Of a stretch of DNA of 64,000 nucleotides, positions 12,765-25,558 are shown piece by piece. Source of the DNA: Loxodes magnus (lineage: Eukaryota; Ciliophora; Karyorelictea; Loxodida; Loxodidae); NCBI GenBank assembly GCA_946699065.1, contig CAMPDV010000042.1, forward strand, positions 744,001 through 808,000. The letters are read 5' to 3'. The translations under genes were made by a program, and so were the position numbers. Each line of letters opens with the position of its first letter. Positions within the stretch are counted from its first letter, which is position 1. The notes below the pieces were generated by a model. It saw only the letters and a list, made by a program, of their open reading frames with translations. It did no database searches and was not told the DNA's origin.

Positions 12765-13541
12765 TTTTACTTATTCTATAAAAATGTAAATAATGTTTCA
12801 TTCAATAGTATAAAAATTACATTACTCTTTTTACATATATAGCTAATATAAAAGAAAATAGTACTGGTAAATGCTAGAAGCAATCTAGTAAAATAATAAA
12901 TTAAACAATAACTTATTAATCTATTGTTAATCAGCTAAGTTATATTCGAAAAAGGCTATATCTAATAACTTTAATACAAGATTTATATTCATTTCAGACT
13001 AATCAAGCAGTCTAACGCTTCTTGTTAACTGCTAGAATGTTGGTAAATAAAGAGTTTATACTGTTCTTAAATGGTTAATATCTTTGAAGCAGTCAAGAGT
13101 TTTTGTAAAGGCTTAATGCTTTTGTTTCTTATTAGAAAAGTTTAGATATTTGTTGCTAAAGAGAGATTATTCTTTATTATAATGACTATACTTTACCAGT
13201 ATCCAACTCTTTATCTATTTAATCAATTTATAATTTAAATATTTTCATTATATCTTCAGTTATTTTTTATAAATCTCTACTTAAACATAATAACTAAGTG
13301 AATTAAAATTATATGTATGATACGAAACTAATTAGAAGAATTAAGATAAAAATGAAAACAATATTGAATTAATTTTAGATTAAGCAAGTATAGAATGTAT
13401 TAGAGGCTAAAAGAGAAACGAATGAAATTGAGTTTACTAGGATTTAAAGGTAAATTAGAAATAGAGTCATATAATGGAGTTTTATTTTAAAATTAAATAA
13501 TAATAATAGAGTTATTTAAGAGTTAGATTCTCAGTATTTGA
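12765..13541. other. intergenic
   Basis: AT-rich spacer between the CDPK start and the end of the four-TM gene. No gene, repeat or RNA seen. Confidence 0.5.
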
Positions 13542-14346
13542 TCATTGTACTTCTTTATTTTCAGCATCATATTTCCAATCATGGAATTTTTTTCTATAAC
13601 CGCAGCAGTAAAATAGATAGGTAATCCACATAAAACAGAATGAACCTTCGTAGACTGAACCGCCTGCGATTGTTTTGAGATTTCTAATTTCTTGGTTATA
13701 TTCAATGGCATATAAGACGCAAGTATAAATTATAAAGGCAACAGTCATAAAAACGAGTGCTAAATGAACACACACTCCACTTCCAATAGTTTTTCTGCAT
13801 AGTAAATTTCTAGAAAACCTTTTTGTATGAAAGACTGGCATAAACATTGCGAGACATCCAAAAACAAAAAATATGCTAGTTAATACAGCAGTCTATATAT
13901 GAAAAAATTACCGCAACACTACCAGCTACCCATTAATCGCAAACTGTACAAAAGTCATCATACCATTTATCATAATCTCTGAAAATATCACATCCATCGC
14001 AATCGCAAAATTCTTATCTGAATTGATACATATCTACGAAAAATGTCTGCTTATTATCATCCAATAAATTATGAGCATTTGTAGCCCACCAGCTGATACT
14101 AGATACAATTTCTCCCTTTTTAAAATCAGCCTCTGAATTTTGGATAGAATCGTGAAGCATATCCTCATTTTAAGTTATCAAATCCATCAGTGAGAAGTAA
14201 TCATAATAATATAAATGCTTTTGTGACTCAAAAGGTTAAAAGTCTTCCCAGACGAACCAGCCTGGAATTGTAAAAGCTATAAGGCCCATGCTTACACTCA
14301 AACATAATAGGGAACTCATTCAAACGGCGCAGGCTCTCTTTTCCAT
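13542..14346 (-). CDS. four-transmembrane protein, claudin/PMP22-like topology, 261 aa
   Basis: ATG 14344-14346, TGA 13542-13544, one 19-nt intron at 13893-13911. The exons give 262 codons. Four hydrophobic segments: about 10-32 (SSLLCLSVSMGLIAFTIPGW), 140-168 (around TAVLTSIFFVFGCLAMFMPVF), 180-205 (VHLALVFMTVAFIIYTCVLY) and 215-240 (SFCFMWITYLFYCCGY). A long first extracellular loop contains a Cys cluster (EFCDCDGCDIF, DDFCTVCD). This topology, with a short N-terminus and a Cys-bearing first loop, resembles claudin/PMP22-type tetraspan proteins, but the claudin W-GLW-C-C signature is not clearly present, so the family is unassigned. Plasma-membrane location is inferred. Confidence 0.8.
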
Positions 14347-16467
14347 ATTATAAATTTTAGTTTAATTATTTGTTTAAATAGCGCTTTGCTAATTTAACGA
14401 AAATACAACTTTTAAATATCTATCTATTTAAATAACTTCTACTTAAATATTTTCTTTAGGATTATATACTTTCCATGTATTTTACTTGTCTCTTATTATT
14501 TTAATTGCTTATTTAATCATATTTTAGAAAGCTTTTCAACTTTTAATTAATAGTGAGATTTAAAATACCTACACTAAAATCTCTTTTCTTTATAGCAGAA
14601 TTATACTTAACATTCTTTAATTACCTATTATTTAATTATTTACTCTTATATTATTAATAAAGCTCATATAATCAATAAAATCTTATTAAAATAAAGTACC
14701 TTTATTAAAGAGAATTAATTTCATTTATGCAATAAATATTTCAAATTAATGCTCAGATAGAGAGTTATTTGAAATAAGATATCTCATAAAGATTTATTTA
14801 ATACTTAATATAATCATCAATATATATCAATAGATATCAATAGATATCAATGGATATCAAATTAAAACTAAAAAGTAATTAAAATTAATGTGATTAAGAA
14901 ATTATTATCTTTAGGTATTAATTATGCCTAAACTATTTACTTTATTTCAGTTCTTTAGAGTTTCTTTATCAATTCCTTATTTTATACATTTTTTTCTTCG
15001 ATTCGAATGAATGATTTGAATAAACAATAACATTTAAGTATAAATAACTTTAAGTTGCTTTGTTAAATATCATTTTTCTAGATTCTTGATTAAAAGCTTG
15101 AAAAGAGCTAAGCAATCAAAAGCTCATAGGATACTTATAAGTGAAATTATCTAGCTACTTTAAGACTGTTGTGACTATAAGCAAACTCTTTTATTTAAAA
15201 GGATTAAAATTAATTATTTTATTAGAAGATATATCTTTTCAGCCATTTATAATAAAATAAATAAACTTCTTCCACTCCAATACCCAGTACTGATATTTTA
15301 CAATACCACAAGAAAGCAAATTTAAAAAATATAAAAGCTTAATTTGTAGAAGATTTTATAAAGCAGATTATAAATTTAAGGCAATAGTAAAATCTACTTT
15401 ATTATAGCTTTATAAATTAATAATATATAAAATAAATAATTTTAATGCTTCAATCAGTATTTTGCTAATAAAGACTTTAACTAAATATTTATACAAAGCA
15501 ATAAGCAATAATTTAAGAATAAGTATCTTATATCAAACACTTTTTCAAACTTTTTCCTAATCAATTTATTATTTACCTTTTTAATAAACTTGTTCCAATT
15601 ACTTAGTTTCATCTCATTTTTTTGATCTCTAACTAATTAAAGCAATATTTTAACCAAAGAAATTCAAAATAATTTTAAAAGTTTCAGCATATGTAGATAT
15701 TAATAACAATGATGATTTATATTAAGAAAGGTGAAGCTAGAATATAATAACTTAAAGAATAAAATTTAAAAGTTAAAACTAGCTCAAATTTCTTATAATG
15801 TAAATATATTATTAATATGCATAAAAATACTCAAATTTTAGTTTTTTTTCAATAGAGGTTTGGAGTCAACTAAATTGAATCATTTAATTAAATAAAAATC
15901 ATATTTATTTTATAATTTAAAGCGTCTCGCTATATTGAATCAATAAAATAGATCAGTGATAATTATCAATATTCTACCAAAAATACTAAACTAAGTTATA
16001 TCAAGTATTCTTATTTTCCTAAATGACTCCAATTTTTTAATTTCCTTTATATTATATTTATTTAATAGCTTCCAAGCTTTTAATAATTATTAAGTATTTC
16101 TTTAATTTTTAGTTACAAAAATAGAATTTCAGTAAGGTGAAACTTTTATAAAGTGATTATAATTCTTAACCAAATGCTTAATATAAAATTTTTTTATTTT
16201 AGATGAATATTTAAGATTCTATCACTAGATTATTTCTAGTTTCTTTCTAAACTCCAATGCATCATTGAATAAACTTAATAAATTTAGGATGAAATGAAGA
16301 ATTAAATTTTACATAATAATAATAAAGCAAATATGAATCATTGCTTAAAATAGCCTTGCTTCTTTGAAATAGCTATTTAAATTATATAATAAAAAGCATA
16401 AATAAGCAAATTACTGAAGATAGAAATAAAATAAAAATAGTTCCATTTTTATATAAATCTTTATATA
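14347..16467. other. intergenic
   Basis: AT-rich spacer with no supported gene. It contains the short tandem repeat listed separately at 14821-14860. Confidence 0.5.
14821..14860. repeat. 10-bp tandem repeat, 4 units
   Basis: Four units of the form TATATATCAA / TAGATATCAA / TAGATATCAA / TGGATATCAA stand back to back. The units differ at one or two bases. No gene overlaps it. Confidence 0.85.
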
Positions 16468-17298
16468 ATGACAATAGGTTGTGGAGATGTTATTTTTACT
16501 ACGGTAATATGCTACTTTTCTATAAAATTATTCTAAGACTGGGATGAATTTTCATGCTAAAATCCTTTAAATGGTTGGTTGCTTGGGTCTTACTTATCTA
16601 TAGTTGGTTTAAAACTGTGTTTTAAAGGATTTAGCGAAGCTGAAGAAAACAACAATCAGAAACTAGGAATATTCTGCAGTTTTGTATTATTAGTAGTTTT
16701 ATTTCCCTTTATTACAATATGAACTATAGTTGGCACCATATGATACACAGCTCTTATTGGGTCTAATTCTAGATGTGTAATTTTTTATTTTAGGTTCCTA
16801 AAAGTACACCTGTTTGGATCATATTCTTTCTTCTCTGCTGTTTTTACGTTCTTTCGGGAATTTATATCACAATGATGATTTATGGAATAGTTATTTTGAT
16901 AAAAGAGATAAAGCAATACAGAGAACAAAGAAGAATAGTGCAGTAAAGCGCTTAATTACTAGCATAAGGACTTATGTCATAAGAAGAACTCAACTAGGAT
17001 CCAGATTTAAGATAAGCTCTTGAAAGGGGGTTGAGCTAAAAAGAGATTACAATGATTCCTTTATACAAAATCAATGAAAAAAATTAAAATAACATGAATG
17101 AATGCCCAATATGCCTTTCTAATATTTCAGTAAGGTATTATTTAGATCGAAGAAAAAATTAAGCAACTACCTATTTGTGGACATTTATTTCATAAAAAGT
17201 GCATCGATTGTTGGTTAAAAACTAAAGCATTTTGTCCGTTATGCAGGAATAATGTCCGAGTTTCAATTAATAAAGTAAGCTCGGTGAATGAATAGTGA
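16468..17298 (+). CDS. membrane-anchored RING-H2 finger protein, 265 aa (probable E3 ubiquitin ligase)
   Basis: ATG 16468, TGA 17296-17298, introns 16777-16793 (17 nt) and 17130-17145 (16 nt). Spliced length 266 codons. Several hydrophobic segments come first (GWLLGSYLSIVGLKLCF, FCSFVLLVVLFPFITIW, WIIFFLLCCFYVLSGIY, TMMIYGIVILI). A cytosolic part follows with the C-terminal RING-H2: CPIC, then CGHLFHKKC, then a WLK segment and CPLC (C-x2-C ... C-x-H-x2-H-x2-C ... C-P-x-C). The second intron falls inside the first zinc loop. Such TM-RING-H2 proteins usually ubiquitinate membrane or secretory-pathway substrates; the substrate here is unknown. TGA is read as W twice in the TM part. Confidence 0.85.
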
Positions 17299-18564
17299 AA
17301 CATTAAATTTATTTCTTAAATTAATAATTACTAAAAATTAACAATCAAATAATAGTTAAATGAGCAATACACATTCATTTGCTCTCTAATTGTATAAAAT
17401 ACTTATTATTTAGGTTTCTTATTATTCTACAAATATAATTCACTTAAACCTAATTATCGTTAAACTAACCAAATTATTTACACTAAAGTATAATTCTTTC
17501 TTTATATATTTCATTCGCTTAAAATCTCGTTTATCAGCTTAATTTTTGCAACATGATAATTAAAAAAAGCTAACATTTTCTTCGACTATAAAGATTGAAA
17601 TGGTATATAGTCTAGTTTTTTTATGCAGTTAATAAAGAAATTTAAATATATTAAATTTAAATTTGAAGTGATTTAGTTTAAAAGATTTAGCATACTTTAT
17701 ATTAAAACAGTATATTAAAAATTTAAGCCATTAATTAATTTTAAACTATTATAAGCTCTTATTAACTTTTGCTATAATTTAAGAATTATATTACCTTTAA
17801 TTATTTATTTAGTGCTTACTCTACCTTATTTCTAACTTTAAATAAATAGTCTAAATATCTAACTTTTGCTATTAAAATAGCAATTCATTTACTTTATAGT
17901 ATATTTATCTTCCTCTTTTTTAAAATTAATTGATTGTAATTTAAATTAAAAAGGAGTTTATTCTGTTTTAACTAAGTAATCTTTAATTATTTTATTTGCT
18001 GCGAATAAAAAAGGAAAATCATTTTTAATTCCTACTTAGTAACTAGAGAAATTAATTTATATAGGAAGCATATTATTTGCTTATATTAAAAGCTGCTTAA
18101 TAACTTTATTTATTAGAGATGAGTTAGTTATTTTTAATACCATGATATATTAATTATTAAGATTAATATAGCTTCACTAATTTAATTGTAACCATTTAAA
18201 CATATTATTAGCAAGCTAGATATTTAATTTCTATGCTAATAGGCTATTTATCTATATATTTTATAAAGAACTTATCTATTTTTCAAATATAAGCAGTATT
18301 ATTTAAGCATTATTATTGCTTTATAATGAAGAATCTATTATAAATTATAAAAATAAGAGGCATGCTATTTTATATTAAGTTGCTAAGCAGCTATCTATTT
18401 AATAGGCAAATTAAGTCAAGTAGCTAGCATTTTTTATTAAACTAAAAGGAGAAAGGGTTTATATCTGAATATATGGAAAGGAAGTTTATTGTTACAATAT
18501 GGTGGTTAAATGTAAAAGGTATATTAGTAATTGATTATTATAAAACAATTAAATCAGCATTAAA
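17299..18564. other. intergenic
   Basis: AT-rich spacer between two plus-strand genes. Nothing recognisable. Confidence 0.5.
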
Positions 18565-19800
18565 ATGTCAGAAGAATCAGAAGATTTATTGCCAAATAAT
18601 TTTTAAGATGATTTCTATGACCGCATGTTTTAACTTATTTAAGAGTCCTTGGGCGTTCCTTAATAAGAAATTCCAAGGTGGTTTTTAGAAATTGCAGTGG
18701 CTACCATTCCAGAGGGATGGAGAATAGATAAGCATAATGATAAGTATTACTTTTTTTAAAACGAAAAATGAAGCAAAAAGCATCCTGCCAGACTCACTCT
18801 TTCTCTTGCTTTGTAGATTTTTATAAGCAATAAAATAAAAGTGAAACCAACTATAGCTAGAAAGTTAGTTGAAGTTCATAAAAAATCCAAAATGCTTGAA
18901 AATAAATGAGGCAAAGCTGTAAACAAAAAAGGTCAAACTGTATTTGTGAATAGGGAAACAAAAGAATAAAGTTTTGAAGATCCTAGGGTAGCAAGAGCTA
19001 AAAAGTTGATAGAAACATTAGTTAATAAATTAAAATAAAAGGAATAAAAAAATATGGAAGCTGGTGAGGACAATTCTATGATAAAGAGAAAAAAGGATGA
19101 AAAAAGTATTTAAGAAGAAAATTCTGGTTAATTTGATAGGTCGGAAGATATTGAAATATCTCAAATCAATCAACCTTGAAACAATAAGCAAGAAGTCGAT
19201 CCTTCTGTAAACTAATTAAATGGCTAAGTAAATAAAAATAAGAATGAAAATATTAATGTTATTGATAAGGTAAGAAGCATGAGAAACTAGAATCCTCAAA
19301 AAAGCTTACCAGTTTCTTTAGGATCCAAATTGTAAAATACCCAAATAAAAATCATTCCAAAAGTTGAGGATTCATTTGAAGCTCCAATGAAAAGTATAAG
19401 GTAGAATAATTAAGATTTACAAGATTTCGAGTAATAGATAGTATCAAATACTAAAGCCTAGCCTAAAATAGCTCTTTAAGGTGCTGGATTTAATGTGTAA
19501 AATAATTTTTATTAGCCAGCTTATTCAGCGAAAATTGCTAATTCTAATATAAAATATAAAAAAGTGAAAAACACAAGCAATGCTGAAGTGCAACCTAAAG
19601 ATTCTATCTTAAAAGATATAAAATCTGCGTCTCACTAGTCTCCAAATAAAAGCACCGATTTTTAGCAATAAAAAATTAACGATTTAAATTAATCGAGGTA
19701 AAATATCAGTAGAAATGAAATTAGATCTAGAAACACAAAATTAAGTGCAATTGCTAATACGAACATTATGCAAAAGATTTAATTGTTATCTATTTATGAA
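18565..19800 (+). CDS. WW-domain protein with CEP164-like N-terminus; 3' end uncertain
   Basis: ATG at 18565 opens MSEESEDLLPNNFQDDFYDR and then a helical part and WW domain (IPRWFLEIAVATIPEGWRID, KYYFFQNEKWSKHP; about residues 37-73). The second signature Trp (W69) is TGA. This arrangement, a short helix before a WW, is the one seen in CEP164 and related ciliary WW proteins. A second, weaker WW-like unit lies at about 112-140 (WGKAVNKKGQ...SFEDPR), with F in place of its second Trp. The rest (about 150-410) is low-complexity, polar and K/Q/N/S-rich, probably disordered. Coding character is clear to about 19790; the first in-frame TGA is at 20026-20028, so a short 3' intron or a longer tail is possible. 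It converges with the VASt gene. Confidence 0.75.
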
Positions 19801-20088
19801 ATATTTCATTCAATGTATATAAAAGTATTAATCTTATTTAAAAATTAACTAAATCATCCTATATCTACTCAAATTCATACTTTTCATATGATTTATTTCA
19901 TATTTATTGATATCAAGGATTGGATTTTCTATATAAATTAATTTAACATGATAACCAGTTCGGGTATTCTTCTAGTTACATAATTGCTAAAAGATATTTA
20001 ATATCTAAGATAGAAATGCTGCTTATGATTCTTTAATATTGAAGATACATTTAATAGAATAAGAAGCGAACTAGACTAAATTAAATGT

Positions 20089-20828
20089 TCATTTGAGAAT
20101 GGACGAGTTTCCTGAGTAAACAATCGGTTTTGTATCTTATTCGTCACTAACACTTTCATAGCAATTCCCACACCAAATACGTTTGCTGAATGCTTGCCAA
20201 ATTTTCTATTATGCAATTTATTTGATTTTATTCCATTTAGAAGTTTTAATTTCGGCGTTTTTTTTTATTCTTATATTTATTCTTATTCACACATATTTAT
20301 TAGCAAATCTTTGAAAAACTATGCTGTTATCTTTGCTTCAGCTTCAGTGTCTATCTAAACTATTGGTTTGGCCAAGCAGAATTTTTTAAAATCTACTTTA
20401 AAGTAAGTGTTTAATGTAGTATCGTTTACCATGTGTAACCACTTGCAATCGAAAGTGTCACTAAAAGGAATTCCTAAAGATAGAATAGAGACCTAAATCT
20501 AAAAATTTTATTCATCAAGAATGAAAAGTTCTTAGTATTCCTCAATGTTGATCTTTGAAGGAGAAAGAGGTCTTATAATTTTTGGTACATGTATATACTT
20601 AGCGGTTCTGATACAAGACCCCAGATACTCTTTTCGATAGTCTTAATTCCATTCTGACAAGGATATTTCAGAGTTATAAGGAGAAGCTAAAAATTAATTC
20701 CAAAAACAATTTAACTTGTCAGAAACTAGATATTCTTTCACTTGCTCATGATTCATTTTGAACTGAATAGTAAGCAAAGGCTCCTTGAAATCTTCTTTTT
20801 TCCATAGCCCGAGATTGATTTTTTCCAT
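20089..20828 (-). CDS. VASt-domain protein (StART-like lipid-binding fold), 238 aa
   Basis: ATG 20826-20828. Residues about 15-170 match the VASt pattern (VAD1/Aster/GRAMD1 and Atg26 family): EPLLTIQFKMNHEQVKEYL, a W-containing helix, EWNQDYRKEYLGSCIRTAKY, then EEYQELFILDEQNFQIQV, GIPFSDTFDCKWLHM and TTLNTYFKVDFKKFCL. VASt domains bind and move sterols or other lipids at membrane contacts. No GRAM or TM segment precedes or follows. The tail needs a frame change; a 23-nt intron (GTGTGA...AAG) near 20255 would give KKNAEIKTSKW...IWCGNCYESVSDEQ and stop at TGA 20089-20091, 239 codons in total. Without it the frame runs to TGA 19884 with poorer composition. Family call likely, exact 3' end less so. 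Confidence 0.7.
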
Positions 20829-22520
20829 TTTTATTTTAGAATTTATAAGATTAGAGATTTGAAATCTACTTTACGTATTAAACTTATGGAGTTTATTTAT
20901 AACTTTGTTTAATTTTTACTATATTATTAACTTTCTTTCTTATTTCACCTACATTCAAAACCATTTCAATTCATTTTAACAGATTTTAAGAAAATTGTCT
21001 AAACTTATCAGCTTTAAATTCATAAATGAAATTTGTTGATGAGCAAATAAGAATAATTAGTAATAAGTATGGCATATAGATAAATACTAATTATGAAGTT
21101 ATTTAATGACTAATAAACCATAATAATGCAATAGCATCTAAATCATTTAAGAAAATCAACGCTTACAATTAGCATAAGCTTAAATGTATTAATGGTATTG
21201 TAATTAGACTCCTATTATATAAATTATATAAGCTCAACTAGGAACATATAATAAATAGCATTAATACATTAATATTTTTAAGATTATTAGCAACAAGTAA
21301 ATATAAGATAGGATATTAACAGAATTGTAGTCTGAAATATGCATCGTATTAGTATTGTATTTTTAAATAATGCTCTTTTATGTTAATTATAAACTAAATA
21401 TATTATTATATCATACCTGATAAATAACTAAACTTAGAAAATTAATATAAATTCTTAATTGTAGTTTATATAATAAATTATATAATTAAAAGCTTATCAT
21501 TTTCTATAAATATTACCTATTTCATTTTTTATTCCTTGTTCTATTTTATAAGTTAAGACAAATAAGTTAATAAACATTTATTAAGAAATAAAAGATTTTT
21601 TAATGGGAATGAATTAGAAATTTTCAAAGAATAAGCATCTTTAAAACTAAAAAGTCTTAACATTGATTCATAAGCAGCTATTTAATTTATTAAATATTGT
21701 ACTTATTTTATAATTAATTTATATGACTTTTGTACAATTAATTCTTAAATATCTAACTACTTCTTTAACTTTTATCTACTTCACTAAATTTTATTATTTT
21801 CTTAATTTATTGATGAATATTGCATACTTTAAGTTAAATTTTTTAGTTATCAGTTAATAAGGAAATTGGCCTTTTAATGATCTTAAATAATCTAGGCTTT
21901 TAGTACTAGAAGATATATAAAATAATCATATTTTCTGCAAGCCCTTTTAAGTTTTAAGTAAAGTCTAATTTAATTTAAATAGTTTATTTAGTTAACCTTA
22001 ACAAATATTAATTATTATTTTAAATTTTAAACTATTTAAGCTATGCCAAAGTCAATCACTTCTAAACTGATATAATATTTTAAAATTTTTATCATTAAAA
22101 GCATGCATACAGTATTGAAAAAACTAGCTATTGCACAAAGAAATTATCCTATTGATTCCTTGATTTGTTTAAAAATGATTGCAAAATGCTAATAATCTAT
22201 CTATTGCCAAATTAATAACGTTTACTTTACTAGTTATTTTTAAAAGCTGTATATGAAATCTTTAGTACAAGATAGATAAATCATATGCAACAAAATTAAA
22301 GTGAATAGATATAGATAAGATTAATTGGCTATGATGCCTTTCACTTGTATGATGCTTGAATAAACTAATTTGATTTATTGATTTAATTGATTTAATTGAT
22401 GCTTTAAGTTATAAATATTATCTTTGATAGAAGATATTAATAATTAACTAAGTAAGTTAACCCTTAATATTAGATACATATTAGACTATTCAATTAAATG
22501 TTTTTAAATTATAGAGTACA
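20829..22520. other. intergenic
   Basis: AT-rich spacer without supported genes. A short 9-bp tandem repeat (unit TGATTTAAT, about three units) lies near 22371-22400. Confidence 0.5.
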
Positions 22521-23540
22521 TCAGGTTTTAAATGTTGAACCTCGTTTTTTATCAAGATTTTTCCAGTCAATTTCGAAAGGAAGTAAAGAATTTCTTAAAT
22601 AAAGAGAAGCTCAATTTGGCACTTTGGCCTATATTTTTGCTTCTCCTCTTTAGCCAAATGTAATTCAACCAAAGCCTTTTATTCCTAAATCTCAATCACT
22701 AGCTAGCTTTTTAGTAGTTTCTATTACAAAAGTTTCTTCTTTTCATTCTACTTCTTTCTATAAAGCAGGGTACAGTAAAGCTCCTGCATGCTTTTAGATC
22801 ATTTCTTCGGGTCTGGAAGTTCTATGGACGGTAATTTTGCTAGGTACTTATACTGAAGCAATAGTATAAGCTGAACTCAATAACTTAAAGGATGCCATAG
22901 CTCCGAGAAGTAAGGTTTATCCTGGTAACAAAGGAACGTTTATAGGCTTTATACGAACTTATTAAAGGCCTCATCTAATAGCATTTCAGTTAGGTTAGCC
23001 AGGACTATCAAATAAAAATCATTTATTTAATGGAAACTCAATAAAGCCTAAAGTAGTCCCTGGTAAAGGGCTTGCAGCTGGAACATATTATGATTAAATT
23101 AATTGCTTAATGAGAGTACTTTTGCCAGTGTTAGTATGACCTACCACATAAGTATCCATTGTTACTAAATCTCTTAAGCGTTAAATACCCCAACCCATTT
23201 TTGCGCTAATAAGTTCTATCTTCAAATCTTAATTTTTCACTCTAGATTTCACTCAATTCAAAATTCTTTAAGAGCTAGCATTTTTAGGAAGTAAATCTAT
23301 TTTATTAACTAATAAAACTGCATTTCTTCCTTCTAAAATAGAAGGGTCAAAAGTTGATTCAAAGTCTATAAGATCAATTAAGTAAAAAAGCTAAGTATTA
23401 TATTTAGGAATCTACTATAAGATATCAAACTAATGAATAACTCCTTCTCCCTTTCCATAATGAATTATTTAAAAACACCTTTTGCATAACTTATGATCTG
23501 GCTCAGGTTCAAAATCCGCTCCGCAGCCTGGACACTTCAT
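22521..23540 (-). CDS. circularly permuted GTPase, YqeH/NOA1 (RIF1) type, 339 aa
   Basis: Ribosome-assembly GTPase family. ATG 23538-23540 to TGA 22521-22523, 340 codons, no intron. An N-terminal zinc finger is visible (C3-P-G-C6 and C19-K-R-C22), then the GTPase motifs in permuted order: G4 NKID 79-82, G5 SAK 112-114, G1 P-loop GHTNTGKS 134-141, G2 PGTT 160-163, G3 DSPG 178-181. The C-terminal third (about 200-339) is the variable domain of YqeH/NOA1 proteins. Members act in small-subunit assembly of bacterial or organellar ribosomes, so a mitochondrial role is likely, although no clear targeting peptide is seen because the zinc finger starts at residue 3. Confidence 0.92.
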
Positions 23541-25558
23541 AATTTGTATAAATAAAATAAGGTAATTAAATTTAAAATACTATCTTCTAATAGTTAGCTA
23601 TTTCAATATTTCTAGAAGCTATATTATCAGCATGTATTAGCTTCTACAGATATTACATCATAACGCTTTAATCTTCTTTACTCTGCTAATCTTATTAAAA
23701 TAGCTATTTATAAGCATAACTAGCTCTAAATTATTTTTAGCTTAATTAAGAGTACTTATAAAGGAAGTTGATTAATACTTTATTAATAGATGATTCGTCA
23801 ATTAATAATTAAAAAAATATAATATATTAGATTTTAAAAAGAAAGAGACTGAAAGCTATAAATAAAATAAAAAGATCTAATTTTAAATAATTTTAGATTA
23901 AAGCTTCAATATTGAATAAATCTATTATAGCAAGCATCTTCTTATTTTTATCTTTTTATAATTGCTTAACTTAATTTTATTATTTTTAATGAGATTTAAA
24001 TTTACGAATTTAAACATCTTAGGAACTAAAAATAAATTAAAAAAGCCGCAGCCTTTTATATGAATTTATAGTATTAGATTGACTTTTTATATAATTAAAA
24101 GAAAAACAAGTATTATAAACTTTATTAGCTTAATAATTAAGTTTTATATTATTCTACTTGAAATAAAGAGTAAATACTTTAAATTATTATTATAAGCTTT
24201 TAAGGGAGAATGATATACATAATTATTATAATTTTAATCATTTATAGTTAGTTTGTCATATTGCAGTTAAAAATAGTTTAGGTCATTACAAATTAATATT
24301 CCTATATTGTATGCTTAAAATACATAAATATCAAGAATCATAATGAAAGCTTTTCCTAAAATGATGTATTTAGGTTTCTAAAATGATATCTAGATTAAAA
24401 TATAAGAATCTTTTAATTTACTTATAACTTTTTAAATAATTATAAGTATTAAAATATCTAATTTTTTAGCAAACTGACTCAATTCTAAATTGGCTTGCTA
24501 TTTTTTATAAAGGCTATTTAATATATTTATGGTTGTATTATTGGATTTATAAGCAAAAACTTAAAAATAATTGTATTATATTTCCTAAAAATAGAAAATA
24601 AAAAGTTTTACCTTTATATACATTTAACTTGATGCAAAATGATGTTACTAGATGGGAGATTTATTTATACAATGAATAAGCTTAATTAATAATAAGCTTT
24701 TACGTAAAAATTAATAAGTTAAATAATAATTATACTAGTTTGCTTATTTACTCAAATTTTTCTATTAATAACTAAAGGAAAATTCTAGTAATATATTATT
24801 AACTTTTCCATTATCTTTAGTTATAAAAGCTTAATAAAGTTTAGAGTTTAAATACTTGAATTACTATAAACTTATATATCCAGAATAGTCTTTTACTATT
24901 TACAAATGGTTAACTATAATTAAAATTAAATTAGTTAAAATTTTTGTATTAGTTGACTAAATTTTATATTTAAGCAATATAGTTTTGAATTTAGAAATGA
25001 TCTTAGCAAGATTAAATTGGTAAATACCTAGAATTTTATCTAGATTTCCTTTAATGGAAAAGATAAATATTTCGTTATAAAACAATTGAAGGATTTTCTT
25101 ACAAAGTTTATTGCTTAAAAGAAGTTTTACTCGTATAAAAGCTCTTAATTGGAGTACTTTGGTTTTCAAATAAAAAAATTTTACTAGAAGCTATCAGCGA
25201 AAAGACTTGAATAATTGAAAATAGAGAAAGCAAAAAAGGAAGAAATAAAAGATGAGAAGATAATAAAAGTAGTTGAAAAATGAAGTAATCAAAATAAAAT
25301 TTAAAAAGTAATTTAAAAAACATTTAATAAAGTCTACAATTGAAAGAAGTAATTCTAGCAACTAAAGAAATAAAAAACTCTTTTAGCTTAAAATTTGAAT
25401 TTAAAGTTGTAAAGAAGGAGATTAAAATTAATATTAAAAGAGTAATATAATAGGATTATGATAAAACTAGATATTGTATAGTAGTAATATAAAAATTCCT
25501 TTCTTCATTTTATCTTTAGTTAACATATAAATCTTTTTTAAATAATTTTAATAATAAA
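23541..25558. other. intergenic, with one possible coding patch
   Basis: Mostly featureless AT-rich sequence. The patch at 24985-25300 is listed separately. Confidence 0.45.
24985..25300 (+). other. possible coding remnant (about 100 codons)
   Basis: One plus-strand frame reads like a soluble basic protein: FEFRNDLSKIKLVNTQNF, GKDKYFVIKQLKDFLTKF, SSQLEYFGFQIKKFYQKL, then AKRLEQLKIEKAKKEEIKDE. No in-frame ATG, signal or recognisable domain was found, and composition fades into background on both sides. It may be an exon whose neighbours I cannot place, or a decayed gene. Confidence 0.25.

Noticed and set aside
18473-18688. 71-codon standard-code ORF
   Set aside because: Overlaps the real start of the WW gene in another frame and has unlikely composition.
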